Shown here: in pieces, positions 13,005-32,233 of the stretch
Numbering within the stretch: the first letter of the stretch is position 1
How the letters are laid out: each line of letters begins with the position of its first letter
NCBI GenBank assembly: GCA_014904985.1
Contig: MU128944.1
Coordinates: 289,970 to 353,969, forward strand
Direction: 5' to 3'
Length of the DNA: 64,000 nucleotides
Source of the DNA: Hydnum rufescens UP504
Lineage: Eukaryota; Basidiomycota; Agaricomycetes; Cantharellales; Hydnaceae
Notes under the pieces: generated by a model
The model's database searches: none
What the model saw: only the letters and a program-made list of their open reading frames with translations
Told to the model about the DNA's origin: nothing
Translations under genes and position numbers: made by a program

Positions 13005-13759
13005 TGCACAGCAATATATGACCAGGTTGGGGTGTCATCGTTCGAAGCGGTGACATCACACCGTTCCTCCAATACAACATCGGTATCCAGGACCCATTCG
13101 CGTAACTCAATTTTCAAATACTTGATTGTGGGGATCAACATTCAGGGCCTATCTCATGAGACGCCAACCGCAGCAGGAGTGGAGGCTCACTGGAGCAGTG
13201 ATGTGAGAGTATATCGGATCATACGGGCCGATCTACCCCCCTCCGAACGCCAGGAGCTGCCAATTGAACCTAACAATGGGAGAAGACGCACTCTTTATTA
13301 ACATCCATCCGATACATGAGCCCAACAGAACAGCGATGCCAGAATTGGTCGAGTACTCGACCAGAAGAAAGAAGGCTGCGATAAGTAAGAAGAGCGAAAC
13401 CATATTCCACGCAGTATTCCCGAAAAAGGAAACAGAGAAGGACACATAAACAATGGCTTATCTTATATCTACGTTGTCCCCTTCGCCTGCACAGTATCAT
13501 CCGTCGGGATTAGTGTGTTACAAGGGGTTCATATGTTGGCGACATAAAAAGGACGAACATGGTGGGGGTGGTGGGGGTGGTGCGTTGAGTAGTGTAGCTG
13601 GGGTTGATTGGACACCTCCCGTGACGGCTGGATATACGTTTGATTCCAACTATGACCTGAACCATCGCGGATTTCGAACATTTCAGGGTGTAGGTTTTGG
13701 AAGGATGGCCCCATATTCGGCGCGACCTGCAATCGGATCATTAAGACGACGCCGCACAT
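13005..13759 (-). CDS. Possible small membrane protein, uncharacterised, exons uncertain
   Basis: Three minus-strand open stretches in order could be exons of one gene. 13759-13529 has a His/Pro run, HHPHHPHH. 13445-13233 has one strongly hydrophobic segment, MVSLFLLIAAFFLLVEY, followed by a second, IAVLLGSCIGWMLI. About 13150-13005 has KYLKIELREWVLDTDVVL and ends in a stop. No family is recognised and the junctions are not proven. Confidence 0.25.
13561..13584 (+). repeat. G-rich run (GGT/GGGGGT repeats)
   Basis: Four or more G-runs in ggtgggggtggtgggggtgg could form a G-quadruplex on the plus strand. On the minus strand the same bases encode the His/Pro run described for 13005-13759. A short, simple-sequence feature. 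Confidence 0.5.
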
Positions 13760-14225
13760 AGGTAATAAAAGAGGGCGTACTTGGTACGAAGGGTCTAGTG
13801 CCTTCTGAGCCTGGTACGAAGTGTACGATAAGGAATTCGACGGAGCAACATGGTTAGACTAGTCAGCAATAGAGGAGCTTAGTCAGGGAAATAAGTGGAG
13901 GTCGGCGCCACAACCGACATACAGAGCCATGCCGAAAATAAGACTCGGAACTGTGGGTAGGAGAGGTGGTTCCCGGCATTTGTAACGAACGCGGCAATAG
14001 AGTTGGGGTGCATTCTGGTGCACCCCCTCTCTGAGGGTGAGAAAGGTGGGGTGGCAGACTACGAACAATTGGCCCTCCCTTCACCCCCTCGACGGATCCC
14101 AGAGTTACTGGGGGACCCTAATGGAGGAACAAATCAAACTAGGATCACAGAGCTCTCTGATACCAAAGTGAAGGGAAGGAAGGGGGTGAGGGGGCAAAGA
14201 AATGGTACGCCCAACGTGGATGGTG

Positions 14226-14728
14226 TTAGGAAACTGAGGCACTCGCCGAGAATGGTTCGTCCATGGACCGTTTCCTTCTCTTGGAGTCCCGTGAGCCATA
14301 TTCGTCGTTGGGACCATTCATCACAGGTGTCTGCGTGGGCGATAACGGCAAAAGTTCTGCAAGCTGACCACGAAGATGATTGATCTCCTGGCGGAGGCGC
14401 AAATTTTCTTGTTCGAGTTCGATAAGACGGGCGCTTGATGTACCAGGTCCCATTCCCTCGCTGCTCCTCGCATTCATGGCAGCCTGCAGCTGGGTCACAT
14501 TTTCTTCGAGCTGGACAAGGTCCGTGAGCCGATGAAGGCCCTGGCTCTTGACGATGGACCGGAAATCACCTGTTCAATGTATGCCTTTCTTTTGGCCCGA
14601 TGCCTGGCCTGTGCCCGGGCGTTCCTACTCTTGGAATTGATACCGTGACCATTGTTAGCACTGTCAGAGACTGGCGATCCAGGATCTTGCTCGACCGGAC
14701 TGATGGCCTCGTCTGTTGGCTTTTTCAT
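14226..14728 (-). CDS. Small bZIP transcription factor
   Basis: Two exons, 14728-14570 and 14510-14226, joined in phase 0 across a 59 nt GT-AG intron, give a protein of about 147 residues. The spliced junction reads NARAQARHRAKRKAYIEQ then LEENVTQLQAAMNAR: a basic DNA-binding region (N-x7-R form) leading into a leucine zipper. A second helical heptad stretch (LIELEQENLRLRQEINHLR) follows after a short linker. The C-terminus has a basic KRRKR cluster. The start at 14728 is chosen because it opens the acidic/proline N-terminus just before the basic region. It is a nuclear DNA-binding dimer by family. It lies head-to-tail 152 bp beyond the ABC transporter stop, which makes regulation of that gene possible but unproven. 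Confidence 0.8.
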
Positions 14729-14880
14729 CTTGAGGGGGGAAAGGGGGGGGAGCGAGTAGGTCGCAGATGATCTCTCATTTGTTTTAGTTCCGGTTGTAGC
14801 CGAAGGGAGAAAATGAGTCAAAATTAAGCACAAATAATCCACAAAAATTCCAGAAACTCCGTGGATAACTGGGTGGATCC

Positions 14881-22168
<7,288 letters not shown>

Positions 22169-22407
22169 TGGAGCCTCCCGTCTGATGGTTTGGCAAAAAC
22201 TTCGGAACCAAACGAGTCAGCAGCCAAGATCGTTGACTACAGTACTCGGTACCCGCCTCTTGGCAACCCGACCGATATTCCTCCTCTTCGGATTCACCTA
22301 CAATTTGGGTCCAAGAGTCCGTTCGGAAAACTTGAAATATGGATATCTCTGCAACAAAAGTGAAGTGTCGATATTTTGGCAATGTTTCCGTAAATTTTGT
22401 CGAAAGT

Positions 22408-23399
22408 AGGCCTGCTCAATTCTTAATTCTGCTTGCGAACGACCAAGATCTTTTTTCTGATCTAAGTTTGGATCTTTGCCAAGACCAACAAAGTTTGAAA
22501 GTTGCTCGGCCGGATCTAAACTTTCACCGTGTTTGTACGCTAGTGTTGCCGCGACTGACTCAACTGAATTGAGTCAAGTCAAGTCAAGTCCTGAGTCCTT
22601 TTTTTTTTCTCGCTAACTACAACACATTGGGGCTTTTTTTTGCCGCAGGATGAAAGAGAAGAGATCCAAATGATAGAAGTTGATAAGTCTGAGGCAAATA
22701 GTGATGTGATGACAGCACCGTGAGGCTTTCTTTTTAAAAGTTCCGAAAAGGACTCGAGTCTTCGGCAACACTAGCCTCGCTCAATTCTGTTCGGATGGGT
22801 CTGTTCAGGTCACAAAATATATATTTTTTGAGTTAGCCGTGACTAAAAATAAGTGTCAGGCACGAAATTTTTGTGCGAGGTGAACAGAAAGCGCGAATAG
22901 CCCAAACCTCTGTTCATGTCGTTGCGAAAATATTTGTTCAACTTTTAGCATCCGCGACCCTGACAGTTAGTTGTAAAAGCTGTCATCCGTCAGTACGGCG
23001 CCCGAGCAGGGTCAGGTCAAAACTTTTGGTAGGGAAGTTGCCGTTTTCCTAATTATAGATGATCAAAAAAAAAAAAGTTGCAACAACCTGAACAGAATTG
23101 AGCGAGGCTACTATTGTACGCAATCAAAACCGTTGCGAACATCAACTCTCACTGGATAACTTTTTTTGAATCCGGTGACCCCGGAAACACTGGAGTTTAT
23201 TGGGAAATTTCTTTACCGTCCCTTTCTGCAAGCTTTCACAAGGATTGAGCAGCTTTATTCATGTTTTTGTTGGAGCTTCACAAATATTGTGCTCATTTCT
23301 GTTTCACCTAATAATTCCCTTTTAGAGCGCCAAGCGAGCAAAAGTTGAAAATAAAGTTTGCCATTCGCAAATTCCTTTCACCAGAATTGAGCAGGCCTC
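22408..23399. mobile_element. Outer inverted-repeat element (MITE-like) upstream of the ABC transporter
   Basis: A perfect 16 bp inverted repeat, AGGCCTGCTCAATTCT at 22408-22423 and its complement at 23384-23399, bounds about 990 bp with no coding potential. About 339 bp of that is the inner element. The termini resemble those of the inner element (GCCTGCTCAATTCT against GCCTCGCTCAATTCTG), so both may belong to one non-autonomous DNA transposon family. The first copy would lie about 240 bp upstream of the transporter start codon. Confidence 0.6.
22772..23110. mobile_element. Inner MITE with 21 bp perfect terminal inverted repeats
   Basis: TAGCCTCGCTCAATTCTGTTC at 22772-22792 is exactly repeated in reverse complement at 23090-23110, giving a 339 bp element with no ORF of note. 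If the outermost TA dinucleotides are the duplicated target, this fits a Tc1/mariner-type MITE. It lies entirely inside the outer element, so it inserted later. Confidence 0.7.
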
Positions 23400-23525
23400 G
23401 TTGTGACGAAATAATATGAATATTTTGCGGCGATATCCGAGAGAGATGGAATACCACGTGACTCCTCTTTCTGATTACCCGTTCAACGTGCGTAACGAAC
23501 CACATCTAGTCTTTCGATTTCTGTG

Positions 23526-23933
23526 TTAAACCCTGACCTGAACTATGAACCTCCCAGATGAGGGTTTAACCCATAGGGTCTGTACTTCCGGATGTGAAAT
23601 ATCTGGACTCTGGTCGTAGTGGATGACTTCCGTACCCTTCGTGTCTATCTCCACCTGTTTGTGCCCAGTCCATTGAGAGATTTGTTCAGAGATATGCGCA
23701 TACCAAAATCTAGTTCGCCTCCGTTGATTTGTGGGCCCCTTCCCTGTTTTCCCTGACGAATTTTGCTTCCGGTGATTCTTCCGGGCACGTGGCCTTGGGT
23801 CGCTGTGCCGCCTTCGATCTCCAAGTGCATTCGACCGACTTGGGACGACCGGATCATAGTCGTGAGTTCTAGCTGTATATTCCAGCCTTGGATGAGCTAT
23901 TCCTGACCTATGTGTCTTCCCTTCATTACGCAT
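23526..23933 (-). CDS. Hypothetical 135-residue basic ORF
   Basis: Single open frame, divergent from the RING-finger gene. Arg/His/Lys-rich in the first two thirds (RRRHSDPRPRARKNHRKQ), then a less biased tail (EVIHYDQSPDISHPEVQTLW). No domain or homologue is recognised. Codon-like composition makes it possible, but it could be a chance frame. Confidence 0.3.
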   Translation of the reverse strand: MRNEGKTHRSGIAHPRLEYTARTHDYDPVVPSRSNALGDRRRHSDPRPRARKNHRKQNSSGKTGKGPTNQRRRTRFWYAHISEQISQWTGHKQVEIDTKGTEVIHYDQSPDISHPEVQTLWVKPSSGRFIVQVRV

Positions 23934-24256
23934 CGCACCTCTTCATCCCAATCGTTACATCCAAATCCTTTACGGTCTTACGTATATACGAACCTCCTGT
24001 GGACGAATTCCTATCCCCACCAAGTAGCTTTGTTTTAGCTCTCCTCATGGTGAATACGGCCCCTGAATTCTTAGTGCTTCAGCCCCTCGCGGATGTAAGC
24101 GCGCTCGGATTCCAGGCAGAAGCGAACGCCTCTAACAGCATGCCTTTTGGTCCTCATCTGCCTACCATTCGATAGGGCACACTCATTATAGCCCTAGGAT
24201 CTACTTCGCAACGCTCCCAAAATGACACTCATCGCGGTCGTAGCGTTCCCGCTCCA

Positions 24257-25129
24257 TTGGGATATGATAATATGGAAAATCATGCCCGATACCCCCGTAA
24301 TATAACTGCAGAGCGTTCGCCTAGGCAGCGCGATGAAAACGACACTCGTCGCGGTCATACAGCTCCCGCTCCGTTGGGACATGATAATGTGGAAAATTAT
24401 GCTCGTCACCCCCGTCGTATAACCGCAGAGCGTTCCCCTCGGCAGCGCGATGAAAGCGATGCTCGTCGCCGTCGTGCGGACCCCGCTCCGTTTGTGCATG
24501 GTAATATGGACAATCATGCTCTGCACCCTCATCATACAGCCACAGGGCTGTCGCCTTTGCAGACACCTGTTTTTCTTGGTCCTTCGCCGTTTCCAGAGGA
24601 TATTGCGACTATCCATCCCCCTATTGGCTTGGGGATGTCTCCATTCTGGACAGCGAATCCATCCACTCATTCTCCCCGTCATGCAAATCTAGAACCTAAC
24701 CCAGACTCTGAACGTACACCTAGGCGTTCACGCAGAAGACGTGCGCGAAGACATATTTCTCCTCCGCTTGATCCGGACGAGGATGATTATGACTCGGATG
24801 TCGCCCTCGCCACAGCTCTTTCACTTTCCCTGGAAATATCTGGCCCTACATCCCCAAACTCGACGCCCCCGGATGGAATTGCACCGTCTTCAGATGCCCG
24901 GAACCATCGTTCTCGGCGATCCCGTCACCGTCATAGGCGTGCAAATCATGACCAAAATGAAGACTCCTCCCAAGCTCAATGCCCCATCTGCTTTGAGGAC
25001 ATGACAGGCCGGGCCACCATTGGGGCTCCTTGTGGCCACATGTTGTGTCGAACATGCCGTGTAAATCTGATCAATAGCAGCGATTCGTGGCCGAAGTGCC
25101 ATATGTGCAGGATGCCGTATGCAGCCTAG
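24257..25129 (+). CDS. RING-finger (C3HC4) protein with N-terminal tandem repeats
   Basis: The C-terminal 50 residues form a C3HC4 RING: CPICFEDM, CGHMLCRTC and CHMC supply seven Cys and one His, typical of E3 ubiquitin ligases that recruit an E2. The N-terminus has about three imperfect repeats of 37-40 residues built on APLGHDNVENYARHP and TAERSPRQRDE. The middle is proline- and arginine-rich (RRSRRRRARRH) and ends with an acidic stretch and ALATALSLSLEI, which resembles a ubiquitin-interacting motif. The in-frame sequence extends about 20 codons upstream of this ATG and already contains the first repeat, without a Met, so an upstream exon probably exists. The TAG is at 25127-25129. Confidence 0.7.
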   Translation: MGYDNMENHARYPRNITAERSPRQRDENDTRRGHTAPAPLGHDNVENYARHPRRITAERSPRQRDESDARRRRADPAPFVHGNMDNHALHPHHTATGLSPLQTPVFLGPSPFPEDIATIHPPIGLGMSPFWTANPSTHSPRHANLEPNPDSERTPRRSRRRRARRHISPPLDPDEDDYDSDVALATALSLSLEISGPTSPNSTPPDGIAPSSDARNHRSRRSRHRHRRANHDQNEDSSQAQCPICFEDMTGRATIGAPCGHMLCRTCRVNLINSSDSWPKCHMCRMPYAA

Positions 25130-25684
25130 GCCACAACAGAACGATTATTGTTGATGACGATGAACGTGAAAGTGGATAGTGCGTGACCCTTTATTTCTCA
25201 TGTTCCTTGATAGCATCACAGCGTACGTCCTTCTCCATATCCTTTGCCTCTCTTGATTATGTAGTATGCCCTACACCCTCCCCCACCAACGAATTCCCGG
25301 AAGAGGGGATTCGCCTGCTCTTATTCTTATTCGCAACTCGCTGTTTAGCATAGATTGCTTTCATTCTTCCGCGAGACTCTCACGTTTGATTTCAGTCGTG
25401 TATCGAGTTGCTCAATATCATTCATCCTTATTTTTACGAATACTGTGCAGTACTCAATGATACGGTGGGGGAACGGTAACCAGCCGCATTAAACGCCTGG
25501 AGCGAACCATATAAGGAGACCACTAACTAATCACCACTATGGAGGCACAGAGAAATCTAGTTTATATATATGGCGTAGAAATGCGCCGAGGCAATCGCCA
25601 TTCAATAATTAACTTTGATGTTGAGTCCTGGAATTCATTCGGTACATTCCGCAGAATCGCGAAGGGAAAAAATTCCCCTCCCAG

Positions 25685-28600
25685 ATGGGCCACTCGCACC
25701 GACCTACACTTAAGCAGGTAAAAAAAGCATCTATTTGCTCTCACTGGTTCGTTGAACACGAGGTCATATTAGCAAAACAAACCTTTCAAATCAAAACATG
25801 CAACGAAATCTGCACTCAAAGAAGCCTCGAAAGGTTTGTGCCGTCCTCGAGTATTATACAGCGTCAATTTATAGAATGCAATACAGGGCGAGTTGCTCGA
25901 GCAAGCGTAAAGGCTGGCGGGTCGCCCACTGTAGCCCAGACTCGGTTAAATCGACGCAATGCAACCAAGCAAATGGAATTGAAGAAACGGCACGAACTAG
26001 TCGAGGCTACTCGAATTTTCAATGGTGTTCATGGTGCCCCTCGAATAGTGGCCATTGTCCCTCTGTGCCCCGATGCCTCAGTTCTTGAAGCCGCAAAATG
26101 TATGGTCGCACCCCTTGGCGTCGATGTCGCTGACATGCCGTCTTATGGTACTTGGAAATTCCCGTGAGTGGACGTTTGCATGTGCAATGTGAGAATTATC
26201 AAATGGTGTCCTCTACGGAACTAGGGTGGAGCGCTTCAAGACTAGCGCACAGTTTATCTTGCTTCCATATCGCGAGCTATATGCTGCGCTCGACGCTTGC
26301 AAAGTGGCGGACTACGTCGTCTTTGTCCTCTCCACCGAAGTTGAAGTTGACACTTGGGGAGATTTGGCCTTGCGCTGCCTTCAGGCTCAAGGACTCCCCG
26401 AGGTGATCACTGTCACGCAGGTACGTGACACCATTCGATCTATTATCTCCATCCAACCAATCTTTGCATCCTGCGGGAAGTCTCCCGCGGGCCAAGAACT
26501 CAAGCAACGTTCAGCCATCATCAAGTCACTCCTTTCTTTCATTCAGTATTTCGTTCCTACCCAACAGCGGGTTTACGACCTCTCTTCTCCTGCTGAGGCT
26601 ATTAATGCTGCTCGGTGTTTCTGCGAGGGCCGACCGAATCGAGTTCGCTGGAGAGAAGGTCGGCCCTGGGTGCTTGTAGACTCCTTGGGATGGGAGAAAA
26701 TGGTTCCCTAAACATTGGGCATCCAGCGAAGTAAAAGCGTCATCCATTCAGTTTGGTTGCGTCTAACTCAAACATGTATGTACAGACTCGTCTAGGGACT
26801 CTACGGGTATCAGGTATCATCCGTGGCTCCCCTCTATCTGCGGATCGGCTTATCCATGTCCCAAATTTTGGCGACTACGAAATTGAGAAGGTACAGGATC
26901 TGGCTATTCCGCCTTGTTTTCTTAGCTCATCTGCTTCCTTCGCAGATTGTCTCCTCACCGACTTCTCATCGAGCGCGACGGGAGCAGGGATTAGGAAGCA
27001 TGGACGTGGAGCCGCAAGTCTTGTCAGAGCGTACGAATGATGGGGACAGCCTCGTTTCATGCCTTGAGCCCGATACTCTTCTCAACGAACAAACATGGCC
27101 CACAGACGAAGAGATGCTGGGGATCTCCGGGCCTTCAAATGGTCCAGCATTGCCCCCTGCAAAGAATGGGACGACCCCCAAGGCTGTGCGCAAAGTCCCG
27201 AAAGGGACAAGTGCGTATCAGGCCGCTTGGATTGTCGAGTCCGACGATGAGGATGAGGTTGATGATACCGATGGGAGCGAGAGTGAAGGTGACGAACGGT
27301 ACGTGGACGCAGAAGAAGGCTACGATGCCTATCCCGAGCCTGTCGAGATGGTGGACGAAGAGGAAGAAACCGACACGCGGAAAGGATCAGTTGCCTTTGC
27401 CGATCTCGACCTCGAGGAAGAAGGAAGGCAGTGCGTCCATTATTATCATGAGGAGCCTGCGATGGTTCTCAGAATGTCTTTATATTGCTATGCACAGGTT
27501 GGACGACTGGCGGGCGGCCCGTGCGCGAGAACGAGAAGACCGTGATGATCTTGAATTTCCTGACGAATTGGACACACCTAAGGATGTCCCCGCTCGTACC
27601 CGGTTCCAGCGCTACCGTGGCCTACGGTCATTCCGCACCAGTCCTTGGGACCCTTATGAAAACTTGCCCGTTGACTATGCCCGAATCTTCCAATTTGAGG
27701 ACTACGAGCGAACGAAAAGGAAGGTCCGTAAGCAGGCGGAGGAAGGTGTGGCTGTAAGTCCCTCTCATTTTGTTGGACTCACATGATTAATTTCCTTACT
27801 ATGATCTTTAGTCTGGCACCCCTGTTTCAATATACCTTAAAAATGTGCCCCAGAATGTCGCATTAAGTTATAATGCGGCTTATCCCCTCGTCGTCTTTGG
27901 CTTGTTACAACATGAACATAAATACTCTGTCCTCAACTTTGCCGTCCAACGCAACACGGAGTACAGTGAATCTGTACGGTCGAAAGACCCCCTGATCCTC
28001 TGCGTTGGTCCTCGTCGCTACCATACGAATCCCGTGTACAGCGACCATCAGCGCGGGGGAGCCAAGGCTGCCAACAACGTCCACAAATTCGAACGGTATC
28101 TGCGACACGGTGTGACGAGTGTTGCGACGGTTTTCGGACCGATAATCTTTGGCAAGCAGCCATGTCTCTTGCTTCGGAGTACAGACGATCCTCAGGGTGC
28201 GTTTCTCCCTATTGTTCGTGGCATTCCTGTCTGAGATATTTACTTTATTTCCGAACAGCCCCAGATCTCGTTGCAACAGGTTCTTTCATGAATCCAGACC
28301 CTAAACGGATCATAGCCAAGCGGATCATCCTCACGGGCCATCCGTTCAAAGTAAACAAAAAGACTGCGACGATTCGATACATGTTCTTCAACCCTGGTGC
28401 GCATTGTTTAGCATGGTCAATCCATTGTCGGGTTGTCTCTAACTCGGTTTACAGAGGACGTGGCGTATTTTGCCCCCGTCCAACTCCACACGAAGCACGG
28501 ACGCGTGGGCCACATCCGGGAATCGTTAGGTACCCATGGCTACTTCAAGGCACACTTCGATGGGCAGATCAACCAGATGGATACGGTGTGCTTATCTCTG

Positions 28601-28690
28601 TACAAGCGCGTGTTCCCGAAGTGGAGTCAGCTATGGAAGGAGTCCGGTCGGTCGCTCCTTGCCCCAAGGGAAGACGTGATGGAAGAGTAA
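25685..28690 (+). CDS. TSR1: Ribosome-biogenesis protein Tsr1 homologue (20S pre-rRNA/40S maturation)
   Basis: Exons 25685-25717, 25773-25833 and from 25887 join in frame to [27 protein letters not shown] and [11 protein letters not shown], the Tsr1 N-terminus. Next come [13 protein letters not shown] and the GTPase-like domain ([32 protein letters not shown]), which in this family lacks GTPase activity. [12 protein letters not shown] and [14 protein letters not shown] precede a highly acidic tract (EEEETD). The C-terminal BMS1/TSR1 domain includes [49 protein letters not shown] and [17 protein letters not shown], and ends ...LYKRVFPKW with a TAA at 28688-28690. The family binds the 40S precursor in the nucleolus and cytoplasm. 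It appears intact across about ten exons, a good sign for base accuracy here. Confidence 0.93.
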
Positions 28691-29934
28691 TTGTAGTAGG
28701 AGTGTGCTTTTAATTCTTGCTGTCATATCCCAGCTTCAATATGGTTTTTTGAATCCTCTGCGGCCGCCGAGAATGTCGAAATCCAGCAGGGACATTGTCA
28801 TCGCACGAATTCTCTCTCCCATGATATTGCGTAGGGAATAGGGGATGATTCCATGACAGAACTCAAATGTGCCCAGGCACTCGACATAATTATAAGCGAG
28901 CGGAGGTGGCATGGAAACCTAAACGTCGGAATATGATCCCCTCTATAAGGTTGGCCCCCTCTGAAAATATGCTAATCCCTTTCGTCCGCTCGTCTGGCTG
29001 TTGTACCGCTTTGGTCAGAAAGCAACTGACGGGTTTGACTTATAATCTAGGGACTGATAATCGTATTCCTCTGATTCTCCAAAAGACATAAGTGGGAAAA
29101 GTGGATTCATTCCCTGCCCGGTGATCTCACAAGGAAGAGGTACAGAAATCTTTTGAGTGCGCGCAATGAATCTGTTGAGGATTTAATTTAATTTTTCCAT
29201 AAGTAGCGATTAGGCAATGATTCTGAAGCCACTGTGGAAAATTCCCCTAGCAAATCATCCCACCTAGAAGAAAACCCTGGGGAGAAAGAGGGTCCCCCGA
29301 TGGGAACCCTAGGGGGGCTGGCATCATGATGTGATCTTGAGGACGATTTCGACCACTGCCTAAAACAGACGAGTGCACGTTCCCAAATTCTGAAGATAAA
29401 TACAACTTCAAAAAGCCGCAGGAGACGTAATGAACCGGCCGGTCCAGAACGCGTCGCAATTGCAGCTTTCTCGAGGCACAGGGTATATTATATATGTGGA
29501 GGTGGAGGTGGAGATGGATGTGGATGTGGATGTGGAGATACCAGTATTCCAAGGTGGAGACAATGATACTCCCACTCAACAGCACTCAACATCGCTATTT
29601 CGCAGCTCCCACGAATGGCTCTACTTCTTGCTTTGCCACTGAGTGCCTGGTTCTGCTGTATTTTCTCTTAAGTTGAGGTTCTGCGCAGATCCTAGGCTTC
29701 GGCATGGCCGAGTCGTCGCCTGTGAATCCGCTCAACGAATGGACAAGATCGGGGCGCGTGTTCCTTTGACGTCGAGACATGCCCTGAGACGCGTAATCCA
29801 ACGGCAATCCCTCCGCCACATCAGTCCACAATTTAAATTCCTTCTCTTTATTTTGTGCATTAAAAGCCTCTCCATGGCCCTCGGTCAATCCTCGTCCTTG
29901 GTCTGTTACCCCCTCCAACACCTCCAACCAGGGC
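28691..29934. other. Intergenic region between TSR1 and MFS transporter
   Basis: No coding exon was recognised. It contains the simple repeat at 29494-29543 and presumably the TSR1 3' end and the MFS promoter. No terminator or promoter motif could be identified with confidence. Confidence 0.4.
29494..29543 (+). repeat. GTGGAGGTGGAT-type short tandem repeat
   Basis: Six-base units gtggag/gtggat are repeated about eight times between 29494 and 29543. Simple sequence in non-coding DNA about 400 bp upstream of the MFS start codon. Confidence 0.8.
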
Positions 29935-32233
29935 ATGCTTGACCTAGTTCGCGACTCGACCGTCGGCGGGATTCTCAACCATATTAGTGGTGGTCGCATC
30001 CTCCCATATGCTGATCAGAAACCAGGTTATCAGCCCTCAAATCGCTATCGCTTCGCTCAGTCTACTGCACGCGATGAAAAGGCATTGTCTTCTCCTGCCT
30101 CTCTTCAGTCTCCACAAGATGATCCAGAATTAGGCGGGACGAAGACACCCCCTGCCAACAGTGACACTGTGGTCTCGAAAGAGGCTCATCTCTCTCAGGC
30201 CAACGTGATAGATAATGCCGTAGATCCAAACCTCGTCGACTGGGACGGCCCAGACGACCCAGATAACCCAATGTGTGCCTCGGTCTTTTTTTAATTCTTT
30301 ATCGTGTCCTCAAGCTTCTCTACTTAGGAACTGGAGTTTCAAAAAGCGTCTCACAGTCCACTTCGCCCTCTGCCTTTTGACGGTTTCGGTCTACATTGGT
30401 TCAGCCATCTATACAGCTTCCATACCGGGCGTAATCACCCATTTCCATGTGTCTCCCGTTGTCAGCACGCTTGGCCTTTCGCTCTATGTTCTTGCGTATG
30501 GTATCGGGCCCATGGTGTGTGTCTATTTATACTGCCTTCATCCCTGTCTTTTGCACTCATTTTCTCTCTTGGATCTCGATAACTAGGTTTTCTGTCCTCT
30601 TCAAGAAGTTCCTGCCATCGGCCGCAGACCTGTATACATCGTTACTCTTCTCATCTTTGTCTGCCTTCAAGTCCCAACGGCCCTGGCGCCTAATATTGGG
30701 AGTCTCCTCGTCCTTCGTTTCCTCGCCGGTTTCTTCTGTTCCCCAGTGCTCGCTACAGGCGGCGCCTCAATTGCAGATATGTGCGTTCCGTCCGCCTTGG
30801 ATCACATCCTGGTTTTGCAATGGGATGTCTTCCCGAGGATTAATTTCTTTTTTTTACCCTGCAGGTTCCTTGGCCCCAATATGCCATATCCCATGGCGCT
30901 CTGGGCCATGTTTGGCGTCGCTGGTCCGGTGTTCGGGCCCATCGTGGTAAGTCGCTCCTCCCCGAGACATCCTCGACTTCACTTCATGAGCTCGTGCTTG
31001 TAGGGTGGATTTGCTGCGCAAGCCAAGGGATGGCAATGGCCCATTTGGGAGCTCCTCTGGCTCTCTGGCGGCACCCTCATTTTGTTGCTCTTCTTCTTTC
31101 CCGAGACTCTTGGAGATACCATCTTATACAAACGGGCGAAGAGACTGCGCAAGTTGACAGGAAATAAGCAATTGCGGAGCGCGAGCGAGATTAAGATGGC
31201 ACAGATGAAGCCAACGGTGATCGCGATACAGTACCTTGTGAGGCCGTTCCAGCTAATGATGGAGCCCGCCGTCTTCTTCATCAATCTTTACGTCGGCCGT
31301 GAGCTTATTTATTATGTATGGTCCCTACGTTGAGGAATTATATCTGACATGATGCTCTTTCTCAGTTGCCTACGCCGTTTTCTATCGTGCGTGGCGGCGT
31401 ATACCTCCCTCGTGATACACTGTACTGATTCATCATGGTTATCGTAGTGTGGTTCGAAGCCTTTCCCCTCGTCTTCGTAGACCTTCACGGTTTCAAGCAG
31501 GGGTGTCAGGCCTCCCCTTCATTGGCATTGTCATCGGTGCCCTGATAGCCGCATTCGTCTATGTGCTCTACATCTATTACTACTTGAACCCGAAGTGGAT
31601 GCGACAAGGGTACCTCACGCCTGAGGAGCGGTTAGTATTGGCTGTGGTTTCAGGGCCTACCATTCCCATTTCTTTGTTCATTTTCGGTCAGTCAATCCCC
31701 GCATCCTGGGTTGGGGGTTTGTGGATTAATGTTGATTGGGTATGGTTGTATGATAGGGTGGACCGCGAAGAGATCTATACATTGGATTGCCCCTGTTATT
31801 GGTGCCAGTCTTTACATTCCAGGTAAGGCCTTTATTGAGATGTTGACTCCTTCATCGATGACCATTATTAGTGACTCACACTTGCATCTGTGCACTCAGG
31901 ACTCTTTCTACTGTTCCAGTCGGCGATCATATACCTCCCTCTCTCGTACCCGGAATATGCAGCCAGTGTCCTCGCTGGGAACGCATTCGTGCGATCGGTG
32001 ATGGCTGCTGCATTTCCCGTGTTCGGCCGGGCCTTCTATTCTCGTCTTGGGATTGGGGGTGGCTGTTCGCTCTTGGCTGGGATTGCTATCATCATGATTC
32101 CCTGCTCATATGTGGGTCCTCTCTCTGTGTCGCATGCGTTCCGTAATGTGTACTGATCCCTTCTTTCCTTCCCTAGGTCCTCATGAAGGAGGGCGCATAC
32201 CTACGCTCACGATCCAAATACGCCACTGCATAA
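29935..32233 (+). CDS. MFS transporter, DHA1 (Tpo1/Flr1-like polyamine-drug antiporter) family, one apparent frameshift
   Basis: The cytosolic N-terminus carries the family hallmark VDWDGPDDPDNP then NWSFKKR before TM1. TM2 ends YVLAYGIGPM, and after an intron SPLQEVPAIGRRPVYI gives motif A. Further segments are RFLAGFFCSPVLATGGASI, GPNMPYPMALWAMFG, GWQWPIWELLWLSGG and PETLGDTILYKRAKRL. The second half includes AYAVFYLWFEAFPLVF, GLPFIGIVIGALIAAF and AAFPVFGRAFYSRLGIGGG. The last exon ends KYATA with TAA at 32231-32233. Between VDLHGF and QAGVSGLPF (about 31488-31501) the frame changes by one base inside one exon, so either a base is missing from the consensus or the gene is broken. Such plasma-membrane proton antiporters export drugs and polyamines. 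Confidence 0.85.

Noticed and set aside
24194..24682. Minus-strand open frame of 162 residues over the RING gene repeats
   Set aside because: Its repetitive sequence is the antisense of the RING protein's N-terminal repeats; no domain, and the plus strand has a clear RING.
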